A DNA stretch of 64,000 bases from Bacillus vallismortis (GTDB taxonomy: Bacteria > Bacillota > Bacilli > Bacillales > Bacillaceae). Shown in pieces: positions 19,977 through 27,155 of the stretch; positions within the stretch are counted from its first letter, which is position 1; every line of letters starts with the position of its first letter. Location: assembly GCF_004116955.1 (NCBI RefSeq), contig NZ_CP026362.1:3632001-3696000 (forward strand), given 5' to 3'. The notes under the pieces are model-generated. The model worked only from the letters and a program-made list of their open reading frames with translations. It made no database searches and was not told the origin of the DNA. The translations under genes and the position numbers were made by a program.

Positions 19977-21074
19977 TTATATAACCTCCGTTCGTTTAAT
20001 GAGTTCTTCAATTTGTAATGCCTCATAAAAAAAGTGGGCAGCTTCTTTATAAAGCTCATGCTCTTTATACTTTTCGCCAGCCAAAATGGAAAGTTCTCTT
20101 ACACTGTCATACTCTTTCTCGGACACCAATTCATCCATATGTTGTTTGCATAAGTGAAACGTTTCCGCATGACCTCCTTCTGCATAAATGGCATATAAAA
20201 TATCTATTTTTGCCTCACATATTCTATTCGGCTCGATAGCCAATTTTTCCTTCACATCTTGGTAATAAGATAAAGCCTGTTCTTTCTTTTGACTCTTAAA
20301 CAGTTCTCGTATCAGTAGATAGACAGAATAATAGTAATAGGCGGAGCGGGCAAATTCTTCGTGTTGCAGGGCCTCTTCTAATTTGGAGACCGCTTCTTCT
20401 GATTTGCCGCTTTGCGCATGAAGAAGTCCGAAGTTATGCAAAAGCTGGGCTTCAAAAAAATGATCCTCTAATTCTCTCGTGATCCGGATCGCTTCGTCCA
20501 AATATGTTTCAGCTTCTTCAAACTGGTTCATCTCGGTGCAATTGCCTGACATCGTGATCAGCGCCGAGGCGAGTTTCTTTTTATAATCGGTCTCTTCCCT
20601 AAATGTTTTGACCGCTTGCCGTGTATGATTGAGGGACACAATATTTTGACCCAGTTTGTAATAGAGCTTACCGACCTTCAGGTGAAACTCGGCTTTTTCA
20701 ATCGGATCGGGAATGTTGCCAAGATACTGCTCGGCCTCTTTATAAAGCCCAATGGCGATATCGTAATTATTTTTATAGGCTTCGTACATGCCTTCAAACA
20801 GAAAAAAGTAATATTTCAGCATGTCTGACGTAGCATTCATATGAGAAGGCTCCTCATGCTGGAAGCCCTGTCCTCTCGCCTCGTGAAGCAATACCTTGTG
20901 GCGCAGTTCCAATAAGGAGAAGTAGGCAAGCACCTCCTGATCCTCTTCCATGTCATCCAATAAAGGCTTCACTTCTTCAAACAAACGGGCGGACTCTTCC
21001 ACTTCATGTTTCTTGATTGCAAGGTACCAATCGTTGAGCATATTAGCGATTTCTGCAGGTGCAATTTTATTCAT
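19977..21074 (-). CDS. rapG: Response-regulator inhibitor RapG
   Basis: 365-residue Rap protein: N-terminal three-helix bundle (about 1-70) and C-terminal tetratricopeptide repeats. RapG blocks DNA binding by the response regulator DegU and is itself inhibited by the PhrG pentapeptide, so the pair couples cell density to exoenzyme and competence control. ATG at 21074 is chosen because GAGAAGGGAG lies just upstream and MNKIAPAEIANMLNDWY is the family N-terminus. TPR marks such as FFEAQLLHNFGLLHAQSG are clear. Confidence 0.94.
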   Translation of the reverse strand: MNKIAPAEIANMLNDWYLAIKKHEVEESARLFEEVKPLLDDMEEDQEVLAYFSLLELRHKVLLHEARGQGFQHEEPSHMNATSDMLKYYFFLFEGMYEAYKNNYDIAIGLYKEAEQYLGNIPDPIEKAEFHLKVGKLYYKLGQNIVSLNHTRQAVKTFREETDYKKKLASALITMSGNCTEMNQFEEAETYLDEAIRITRELEDHFFEAQLLHNFGLLHAQSGKSEEAVSKLEEALQHEEFARSAYYYYSVYLLIRELFKSQKKEQALSYYQDVKEKLAIEPNRICEAKIDILYAIYAEGGHAETFHLCKQHMDELVSEKEYDSVRELSILAGEKYKEHELYKEAAHFFYEALQIEELIKRTEVI

Positions 21075-21184
21075 GTGAAACTCCCTTCTCTCGTGACTTA
21101 TCAATCTCAGTTGCTTATTCTGATAGTAACACCTCTTTCTATTTTATGTAAAATCCTCTAGTCAATAAATAAAGGAGAGATGAT

Positions 21185-21655
21185 ATGACAATGATGCTGA
21201 CTCCCATGCAGACAGAAGAATTTCGGTCTTATCTCACGTACACGACCAAGCATTACGCGGAAGAGAAGGTTAAGGCGGGAACATGGCAGCCTGAAGACGC
21301 ACAGCTTTTGTCTAGGCAGGCCTTTTCCAATCTGCTTCCGAAAGGGCTGGAAACCCCCCATCATCATTTGTGGAGCCTCACGCTGAATGAAAAGGAAATC
21401 GTCGGCTGGCTCTGGGTCCATGCTGAACCGGAGCACCCGCAGCAGGAAGCGTTTATTTACGATTTCGGGTTATATGAACCATACAGAGGCAAGGGCTATG
21501 CAAAGCAAGCATTGGCGGCATTAGACCAGCAAGCACGCAGTATGGGAATCCGGAAGCTGTCCCTCCACGTCTTTGCCCACAACCAGGCGGCGCGGAAGTT
21601 ATATGAGCGAACCGGATTTCAAGAAACGGACGTGGTGATGAGTAAGAAGCTGTAA
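21185..21655 (+). CDS. yycN: GNAT acetyltransferase YycN
   Basis: 156-residue GCN5-related N-acetyltransferase. The acetyl-CoA motif A is FIYDFGLYEPYRGKGYAKQA (R-G-K-G-Y-A pyrophosphate loop, about residue 103-109), and the C-terminal part has FAHNQAARKLYERTGFQ. Known B. subtilis member of this family at this site; acceptor substrate unknown. A clean terminator follows, so it is a single-gene unit, divergent from rapG. Confidence 0.9.
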   Translation: MTMMLTPMQTEEFRSYLTYTTKHYAEEKVKAGTWQPEDAQLLSRQAFSNLLPKGLETPHHHLWSLTLNEKEIVGWLWVHAEPEHPQQEAFIYDFGLYEPYRGKGYAKQALAALDQQARSMGIRKLSLHVFAHNQAARKLYERTGFQETDVVMSKKL

Positions 21656-21656
21656 G

Positions 21657-21682
21657 AAAAGGGCCTTTATCCGGCCTTTTTT
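21657..21682 (+). terminator. yycN terminator
   Basis: AAAAGGGCC and GGCCTTTT form the stem around TTTATCC, followed by more T residues. Confidence 0.88.
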
Positions 21683-21811
21683 TGTGGACAGCCTTCTGTA
21701 AATGATTTCTAAACATTCTGTAAATAACCTAGTTCCTTTCCTTATGTTCCTAATATAATATGGGTGAAGGAAATCACCTTCCTTACATTCACAAGAAAAG
21801 AGGAGATGTAA

Positions 21812-22549
21812 TTGAAGTTCAAGACAAGGATGTCAATATTTATGGTAGCGCTTGCAATGTGCGGCGGATTGTTTGTTTCTCCCGCCAAAGCCGTAAAAAC
21901 CACAAACTATGCAGAAGAAATCGCCGCACTGCAGCCAGGCACGACGCCGGAAGAAATCATGAAGTCCGCCAGCCAGATTGCCAAACAGCAGCACGTCAAG
22001 CAAGACGTCATTCTGAAACAGTTCTATGAGGAAATCACAGCTGATAAGGCAGAAGGCGACAGGCTCGCCAAGGAAAATGGCATGTCTATCATGGGCGGCT
22101 CGTCCGGCACGAAAAAACTTCCGACAAGCGCGAAAGGGAATATCTACTACACCAACTCCTACACAGCCTACTACAATCACGGCCACGTCGGCATGTATTC
22201 CGCCGCTGACAAAATTGTTGAATCTGTCCCGAGCGACGGCGTGAGGCAGATCGCTTACAATGCCAGAGACGTGGAAAACAACTCCATCGTACAGACAGTC
22301 AATGTCACTTCTTCACAGAAAACATCCGCTGCCGACTGGGCGGTATCTAGAGTCGGTGACCCATACTCATTTAACTTCGTCAATAACAGAAATACCGGCC
22401 ATGACGGCGCCAAAAACTGTTCAAAGCTCCTATGGTCCGCCTTTTTGCTGAAAGCAGGCATTGATATAGACGGCAACGGAGGCTTAGGCGTATATCCGCG
22501 CGACATCACTGACTCTTCCTATACGTCGACCATCATGACCATTTACTAA
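21812..22549 (+). CDS. yycO: Secreted papain-like (YiiX/NlpC-type) protein YycO
   Basis: 245-residue exported protein. A signal peptide covers about residues 1-27 (MALAMCGGLFVSPAKA with AKA cleavage site). The mature part resembles permuted NlpC/P60 (YiiX-like) enzymes: a His-containing strand (NHGHVGMYSAADKIVES) and a late Cys in GAKNCSKLLW, the likely catalytic pair. Initiates at TTG 21812, six bases after AGGAG. Substrate unknown; fits a wall- or lipid-acting hydrolase. It is followed within 10 bases by yycP, so they form an operon. Confidence 0.85.
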   Translation: MKFKTRMSIFMVALAMCGGLFVSPAKAVKTTNYAEEIAALQPGTTPEEIMKSASQIAKQQHVKQDVILKQFYEEITADKAEGDRLAKENGMSIMGGSSGTKKLPTSAKGNIYYTNSYTAYYNHGHVGMYSAADKIVESVPSDGVRQIAYNARDVENNSIVQTVNVTSSQKTSAADWAVSRVGDPYSFNFVNNRNTGHDGAKNCSKLLWSAFLLKAGIDIDGNGGLGVYPRDITDSSYTSTIMTIY

Positions 22550-22559
22550 GGAGAAGGAT

Positions 22560-23723
22560 ATGAGGAAGTGGATGATCGCTATTGCCATGCTGATTCTCGC
22601 AGGGATCGCACTATTTGTCTTCGTTTCTCCTCTCAAAAGCCATAAAGCTGTGAGTCAGCAGGAGCTCCGAGATCCTGATTTTCTCGATGACAAAGAAGTC
22701 CTGCTGTATCTCTCAACCTCTGCGGATCAAGATGCATACGGCGGCGGGAAAAGCTACGCCCTGTTTATCAGCCAAGACGGGTCGCTGTCTTCTTTTAAGA
22801 TGAAGGGTCTTGAGCTGGGCTCAGCCAAGGTTCACGGAGACAGTGTGATGCTGGAGGATAAAAACACGATTTACACGATCAAAAACGGCCTGCGCTCCCA
22901 TAAAAGAGCCTATCAGCATACCGGTGACAGTGCGGGCTTTTTACAACAAACGGACGGTTTTTACACGCTCTACAACTCCGGCTATGACAAAAAGGGAGAC
23001 GGATACCGCTCAGAGCTGTACCGCCAGATGGACGGAGAGTGGAAAAAAGACGTCATCCCCCATTACATCCGCGCCTCCGGTTTTCATGACGGCACCATCT
23101 ACACACTTGTCCCGACAGCTGACGAAAAAGGCTATCAGCTCCTCCAGATTCAAGCCGATCAACAGAAGCTCGCCTATCACACGATAACGGAATGGCAGTA
23201 TCGGGAAGGAGCCTCAATCGAATCCCAGCTTGCTGTGGACGATCAAGCGGTTTATGTCATGATTCGCGGCCAAAAGGCTCGTAATCTTTATCAAATGGTC
23301 AAAATCAACAAGAAAAGCGGAAAAATAGAGATGCACGACATCGCCGAATACAAAAATGACGAACAAACGATATACAGCTCCATGCCCTTCAGCTTTAAAA
23401 ACAGCTTTTTCTCTCATGGTGGATACCTGTACTTCATTGACGGCTTCGGAAAGGTATACAAAATCGACGCAAAGACAGGAAAATCAACCATTGCCTTCGC
23501 CCTTTCACCGGAAAAAATGAAAGCCGATTTCAAAGAAATCACCCGAAAAGGCGGCAGTCTCTATTTCTTCACATACACTTATAACCAGCCTGCATATATT
23601 GAACAATACAGCCTGAAAACCGGAAAAAAAGTGAAAGAAAAGGAGATGAAGAAGGTAAAGGATGTCGTGACGCCGAAGAGTCATTTGAAGCTGTATGATT
23701 TTGAAGTGATGAAGGGGTTGTAA
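22560..23723 (+). CDS. yycP: Membrane-anchored protein YycP
   Basis: 387 residues with one N-terminal membrane helix (about 3-23) and a large extracytoplasmic region made of repeated beta-hairpin-like units rich in YxLYxxxxG strings, suggesting a beta-propeller. No catalytic motif. Starts 10 bases after yycO with GGAGAAGG as ribosome site, so translation is coupled; a role supporting the YycO hydrolase is an inference from that. Name from synteny. Confidence 0.8.
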   Translation: MRKWMIAIAMLILAGIALFVFVSPLKSHKAVSQQELRDPDFLDDKEVLLYLSTSADQDAYGGGKSYALFISQDGSLSSFKMKGLELGSAKVHGDSVMLEDKNTIYTIKNGLRSHKRAYQHTGDSAGFLQQTDGFYTLYNSGYDKKGDGYRSELYRQMDGEWKKDVIPHYIRASGFHDGTIYTLVPTADEKGYQLLQIQADQQKLAYHTITEWQYREGASIESQLAVDDQAVYVMIRGQKARNLYQMVKINKKSGKIEMHDIAEYKNDEQTIYSSMPFSFKNSFFSHGGYLYFIDGFGKVYKIDAKTGKSTIAFALSPEKMKADFKEITRKGGSLYFFTYTYNQPAYIEQYSLKTGKKVKEKEMKKVKDVVTPKSHLKLYDFEVMKGL

Positions 23724-23739
23724 GGGCTAGGAGGTTAGT

Positions 23740-23988
23740 ATGGGAGCCATCGCTGTGTTATTTATCGTTTTTGGTTTTCCAATCATCGCAGGTGTATTTG
23801 GTATAGCGGGTCATTTTTTATTCAAGAGATTTTGGGTAGCGCCTCTTATCGTCCTTATCGGGAGTTTGATCTAGTTGTTTACGTTAGCCGCTGGCAACAG
23901 TTCATTCATGTTTTGGGTTGTGCTTTATACTGCAATTGCGTTAGCGACCAGTGTTGTCACATTATTTCTCAGGAAATGTTTTAACTGA
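23740..23988 (+). pseudogene. yycQ: yycQ broken by an in-frame TAG
   Basis: ATG at 23740 with ribosome site AGGAGG opens a hydrophobic frame (MGAIAVLFIVFGFP...) that is interrupted by TAG at 23872-23874 (codon 45) and then continues in the same frame (LFTLAAGNSSFMFWV...) to TGA at 23986-23988. Without the stop it encodes an 82-residue protein with two or three membrane segments, like YycQ of B. subtilis. A single base change from TTG or a similar Leu codon explains it. Alternatively a 44-residue one-to-two-helix peptide is still made. It follows yycP by 17 bases. Confidence 0.75.
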
Positions 23989-24001
23989 TCGCTGTTTATG
24001 A

Positions 24002-24028
24002 AGAGACTGGGTGAAGTCTCTTTTTTTG
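24002..24028 (+). terminator. Terminator after yycQ
   Basis: AGAGACT and AGTCTCT stem, loop GGGTGA, then seven T residues; it ends the yycOPQ unit. Confidence 0.85.
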
Positions 24029-24067
24029 TTGAATCAATTTCGCAGTGATTTGTAAAGGAGGGATCAA

Positions 24068-24238
24068 ATGGGCACCAAACGTGTCATTATGCAAGCAGCG
24101 ATTATTGGTTTGACTTCGGCGGTTACTGTGTTCCTGCTGAATGGAGGGAAAGCGGGCTGGTTGGACATCGTCGGAACCATTGTCGGCTGCTGGCTTGGCA
24201 TTTTTATTGTTATTAAGATGCAGAAAAAACAGTCGTGA
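24068..24238 (+). CDS. Small two-helix membrane protein
   Basis: 56 residues starting at ATG 24068 behind an excellent ribosome site (AAAGGAGG). Two hydrophobic segments, about 8-23 and 31-50, joined by NGGKAGWLD, and a basic tail KMQKKQS. I do not recognise it. It stands between the yycOPQ terminator and yycR and might share the yycR transcript, though a CATGAC/GTCATG inverted repeat lies between (24253-24272). Confidence 0.65.
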   Translation: MGTKRVIMQAAIIGLTSAVTVFLLNGGKAGWLDIVGTIVGCWLGIFIVIKMQKKQS

Positions 24239-24315
24239 AAAAGGGAAAGGGTCATGACGAACCGAAGTCATGTGCTAGGGCGCAAAGTCCAAAACCATGA
24301 ATGGGAGGAATGGCG

Positions 24316-25527
24316 TTGACTGGAAACAAAGCGGTTGTGTACAAAGGCAAAGGATCTGTAGCGGTGGAGGATATCGGTTATCCGGAGTTAGTCTTGAAGG
24401 ACGGGCCCGGTGTTCCGAAGGCGAATGTGAACCGAAAATGTGAGCACGGGGTGATTTTGAAGGTGCTTACCACCAACATTTGCGGAAGCGACCAGCACAT
24501 GGTGCGGGGGCGCACGACGGCGCCTGAAGGCTTGGTGCTCGGGCATGAAATTACGGGAGAAGTCATTGAAACGGGGCGTGATGTTGAATTTATCAAAAAA
24601 GGAGATATCGTATCCGTTCCTTTCAATATTGCCTGCGGACGCTGTGTGATGTGCAAAACGCAGAAAACGCATGTGTGCCTGAATGTCAATCCGGAACGGC
24701 CAGGATCGGCTTACGGCTATGTCGATATGGGCGGCTGGGTCGGCGGCCAGTCGGAATACGTCATGGTGCCGTACGCCGATTTTCAGCTATTGGTGTTCCC
24801 GGATAAAGAACAGGCGTTAGAAAAGATTCTCGATTTGACGATGCTATCCGACATTTTTCCGACCGGCTTCCACGGGGCGTACACAGCGGGCGTGCAAACA
24901 GGTTCAACCGTTTATATCGCTGGAGCGGGACCTGTCGGCTTAGCCGCCGCACACTCCGCCCAGCTTCTTGGCGCTTCGACGGTGATTGTCGGTGATCTGA
25001 ACGAAGACAGACTGGCACAGGCGAGAAGCTTCGGCTGTGAAACGGTCAACGTGCAAAAACACGACCGCCTCGGCGAGCAAATTGAACAAATACTAGGCGA
25101 ACCGACCGTTGATGCCGCCGTGGACTGTGTCGGCTTTGAAGCATCTGGACACGGCAGCCAAGGAGAAGCGCCAGCCGCCGTACTGAACTCGATCATGGAC
25201 GTCACCCAGGTCGGCGGAAGCCTTGGCATTCCAGGCTTATACGTGACCGAGGATCCCGGTGCAAAGGATGCGGACGCCAAAACAGGCTCATTAAAAATCC
25301 GCTTCGGACTTGGCTGGGCCAAAGCCCACACCTTCGTCACCGGACAAACACCTGCCATGACATACAACCGCAATTTGATGAAAGCAATCCTGAGCGGCAG
25401 AGCGCAAATCGCAAAAGCTGTCAACGCCACCGTTATCTCTCTGGATGACGCGCCAAAAGGCTACAGCGACTTCGACAAAGGCGCAGCCAAAAAATTCGTC
25501 ATCGACCCGCATGGAACGCTGAAATAA
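24316..25527 (+). CDS. yycR: Zinc-dependent alcohol dehydrogenase YycR (glutathione-independent formaldehyde dehydrogenase type)
   Basis: A medium-chain zinc dehydrogenase of about 403 residues. Catalytic zinc site NICGSDQH and GHEITGEV; structural zinc cysteines in CGRCVMCKTQKTHVC; Rossmann motif VYIAGAGPVGLAAAHSA near residue 195. Length, the MTGNKAVVYKGKG start and the internal insertion resemble the nicotinoprotein formaldehyde dismutase/dehydrogenase of Pseudomonas, so aldehyde oxidation or dismutation is likely. I prefer TTG 24316 because GGAGG (24304-24308) is well spaced; ATG 24310 or 24301 would be too close or lack a site. Confidence 0.85.
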   Translation: MTGNKAVVYKGKGSVAVEDIGYPELVLKDGPGVPKANVNRKCEHGVILKVLTTNICGSDQHMVRGRTTAPEGLVLGHEITGEVIETGRDVEFIKKGDIVSVPFNIACGRCVMCKTQKTHVCLNVNPERPGSAYGYVDMGGWVGGQSEYVMVPYADFQLLVFPDKEQALEKILDLTMLSDIFPTGFHGAYTAGVQTGSTVYIAGAGPVGLAAAHSAQLLGASTVIVGDLNEDRLAQARSFGCETVNVQKHDRLGEQIEQILGEPTVDAAVDCVGFEASGHGSQGEAPAAVLNSIMDVTQVGGSLGIPGLYVTEDPGAKDADAKTGSLKIRFGLGWAKAHTFVTGQTPAMTYNRNLMKAILSGRAQIAKAVNATVISLDDAPKGYSDFDKGAAKKFVIDPHGTLK

Positions 25528-25531
25528 GAGA

Positions 25532-25565
25532 AAAAGCCGGACGTTCTCGGAACGCCGGCTTTATT
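25532..25565. terminator. Bidirectional terminator after yycR
   Basis: AAAGCCGGACGTT and AACGCCGGCTTT form a long stem; A and T runs flank both sides, serving yycR and the converging lipoprotein gene. Confidence 0.88.
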
Positions 25566-25971
25566 GCTGGTCATCTGTCTCTTCAAAGCGATCTCCTGAT
25601 TCGTCTTGTACGATTAAATCCCCTTCGATTTTGTCCAGTCCAATCAGAATATAAGGGTTTTTCTCATTTGCCTTGGGAGCGGGTTTTCGCGTCACAGTTA
25701 CAATCGTTTCTTTAGGCGAGAATTTAACGTCTGACATCTCAAGCTTTTTAGCCTTATCGTTGCTTCCGAGAGACACCACAACCATTTTTTTGCCTTCTGA
25801 AATGGTAAAGACTTGATATCCTTTTACGTCATCATGCATTTGAAGATCTTTCACGTAACTTTTAATGTCTGGAACCTCATCAATCCGGTCCTTCTCTAAC
25901 ACCCAATAAGACGACTGACACTCAGCAAGCAACAGCATGATCACAAAAAGCCAAACCCATTTGAAGCGCAA
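25561..25971 (-). CDS. Putative lipoprotein
   Basis: 136 residues from a TTG at 25969-25971, chosen because GGGGAGG lies six bases upstream and because it places a lipoprotein signal peptide at the very N-terminus: MRFKWVWLFVIMLLLAEC with a lipobox-like LLAEC and Cys18. The mature part is charged and beta-rich with no recognised domain. The -1 residue Glu is unusual for a lipobox, so lipidation is not certain. I do not have a gene name I trust. Confidence 0.7.
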   Translation of the reverse strand: MRFKWVWLFVIMLLLAECQSSYWVLEKDRIDEVPDIKSYVKDLQMHDDVKGYQVFTISEGKKMVVVSLGSNDKAKKLEMSDVKFSPKETIVTVTRKPAPKANEKNPYILIGLDKIEGDLIVQDESGDRFEETDDQQ

Positions 25972-26051
25972 ACGCAGACCTCCCCAACCATCGTTTACAT
26001 CCAACCTAACATACGAGCGAGATAGAGTCATCAACAGCTTGTTTGTTGAAT

Positions 26052-26368
26052 TGTGGATAAAACTCAGCCCGAAGCACTACTAACATGTGAATAAATAGGT
26101 TATATTGGGAAGAGAATATTTGCAAAAACGCAAGAAACCATCGGAGGATTTGAACATGAAACAAACGTATTATTCCTGTGAAGAACACATCGAAACCGTG
26201 CTGGATATGTACATAGACGACCACGAGCTGCCGCCCGAAATCAGAAAAATCGAACATACTAACAGTTTATCCACAGCCTGTGAATTATGTGAAGACCCCG
26301 CAGTATATATAGTGGGGAACGAATGATCTTACACAAAATACAGAAAAGATATCCACAATTGTGGACAA
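26052..26368. promoter_or_regulatory. Cluster of DnaA boxes around yyzF, upstream of rlmH
   Basis: Two perfect boxes: TGTGGATAA at 26052-26060 (minus) and TTATCCACA at 26267-26275 (plus). One-mismatch boxes: 26086-26094, 26349-26357 and 26360-26368; the last two face each other in TCCACAATTGTGGA. A DnaA-binding cluster near yydA (rlmH) is one of the known non-oriC clusters in B. subtilis, thought to titrate DnaA and to affect transcription. Confidence 0.85.
26156..26326 (+). CDS. yyzF: CxxH/CxxC protein YyzF
   Basis: 56 residues with CEEH near residue 8-11 and CELC near residue 43-46, a putative metal-binding pair, as in the CxxH/CxxC protein family found next to rlmH in many Firmicutes. ATG 26156 follows TCGGAGG by eight bases; an upstream GTG/ATG extension from 26105 overlaps the DnaA-box zone and has no ribosome site. 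The gene is itself embedded in the DnaA-box cluster (a perfect box lies inside it). Function unknown. Confidence 0.85.
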   Translation: MKQTYYSCEEHIETVLDMYIDDHELPPEIRKIEHTNSLSTACELCEDPAVYIVGNE

Positions 26369-26406
26369 CATATATGAATAACTTGTTTCTAAAGTGGGGA
26401 TGACCT

Positions 26407-26886
26407 GTGAATATCAATATTGTGACAATCGGAAAACTAAAAGAAAAATACCTCAAGCAAGGCATTGAAGAATACACAAAACGACTATCGGCCTACGCAA
26501 AAATCGACATCATCGAACTCCCGGACGAAAAAGCGCCGGAAAACCTAAGCGACCAGGACATGAAAATCATAAAAGACAAAGAAGGCGACCGCATCCTATC
26601 AAAAATCAGCCCCGACGCCCACGTCATCGCCCTCGCCATCGAAGGAAAAATGAAAACATCCGAAGAACTAGCCGATACAATAGATAAGCTGGCTACTTAT
26701 GGAAAAAGCAAAGTCACCTTCGTCATCGGCGGATCACTCGGATTGAGTGACGCAGTGATGAAGCGAGCAGATGAAAAGCTGTCGTTTTCGAAAATGACGT
26801 TTCCTCATCAGTTGATGCGTCTCATACTAGTCGAGCAGATTTATCGGGCTTTTCGGATTAATCGTGGGGAGCCTTATCATAAGTGA
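26407..26886 (+). CDS. rlmH: 23S rRNA pseudouridine-1915 N3-methyltransferase RlmH (YydA)
   Basis: 159-residue SPOUT methyltransferase that methylates pseudouridine 1915 in helix 69 after 70S assembly. Knot motifs: [13 protein letters not shown] (SAM loop) and [26 protein letters not shown]; the C-terminus GEPYHK is the highly conserved end. The initiator is GTG 26407 behind GGGGATGACCT. The last codons, GAGCCTTATCATAAGTGA, are the counterpart of the staphylococcal orfX end that serves as the SCC attachment site; an AT-rich insert starts right behind it here. Confidence 0.95.
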   Translation: MNINIVTIGKLKEKYLKQGIEEYTKRLSAYAKIDIIELPDEKAPENLSDQDMKIIKDKEGDRILSKISPDAHVIALAIEGKMKTSEELADTIDKLATYGKSKVTFVIGGSLGLSDAVMKRADEKLSFSKMTFPHQLMRLILVEQIYRAFRINRGEPYHK

Positions 26887-26977
26887 ATGAGGTTTTTTAG
26901 CAAATAAGTTAAAAAGAATATTTCTAAATTAGGAATTATATTTCCATAATTCTAGCTGAGAAATTAGGTTGACATTC

Positions 26978-27030
26978 GTTCCTAATAAGTAAAATGTAAT
27001 CACCCATAAAAGTATCAAATGATTAGGAAC
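26978..27030. promoter_or_regulatory. Nine-base inverted repeat and weak promoter before the Avs-like gene
   Basis: GTTCCTAAT (26978-26986) and ATTAGGAAC (27022-27030) are perfect inverted copies 35 bases apart. A TTGACA at 26969-26974 precedes the left copy, but no good -10 follows at 17 bases (AAATGT). The spacing resembles an operator or an element end; neither is established. Confidence 0.4.
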
Positions 27031-27155
27031 CTTTAATTACATAAATCTTTTCAGAATAGGGTTAGTCTTTAAATAAGTGATTTTTTTATGAAGTGTAATG
27101 TTTAATTTGTATAAAAGGTTGAGAAGGTTTCATAACACAAGAAAGGAGTGTATTT

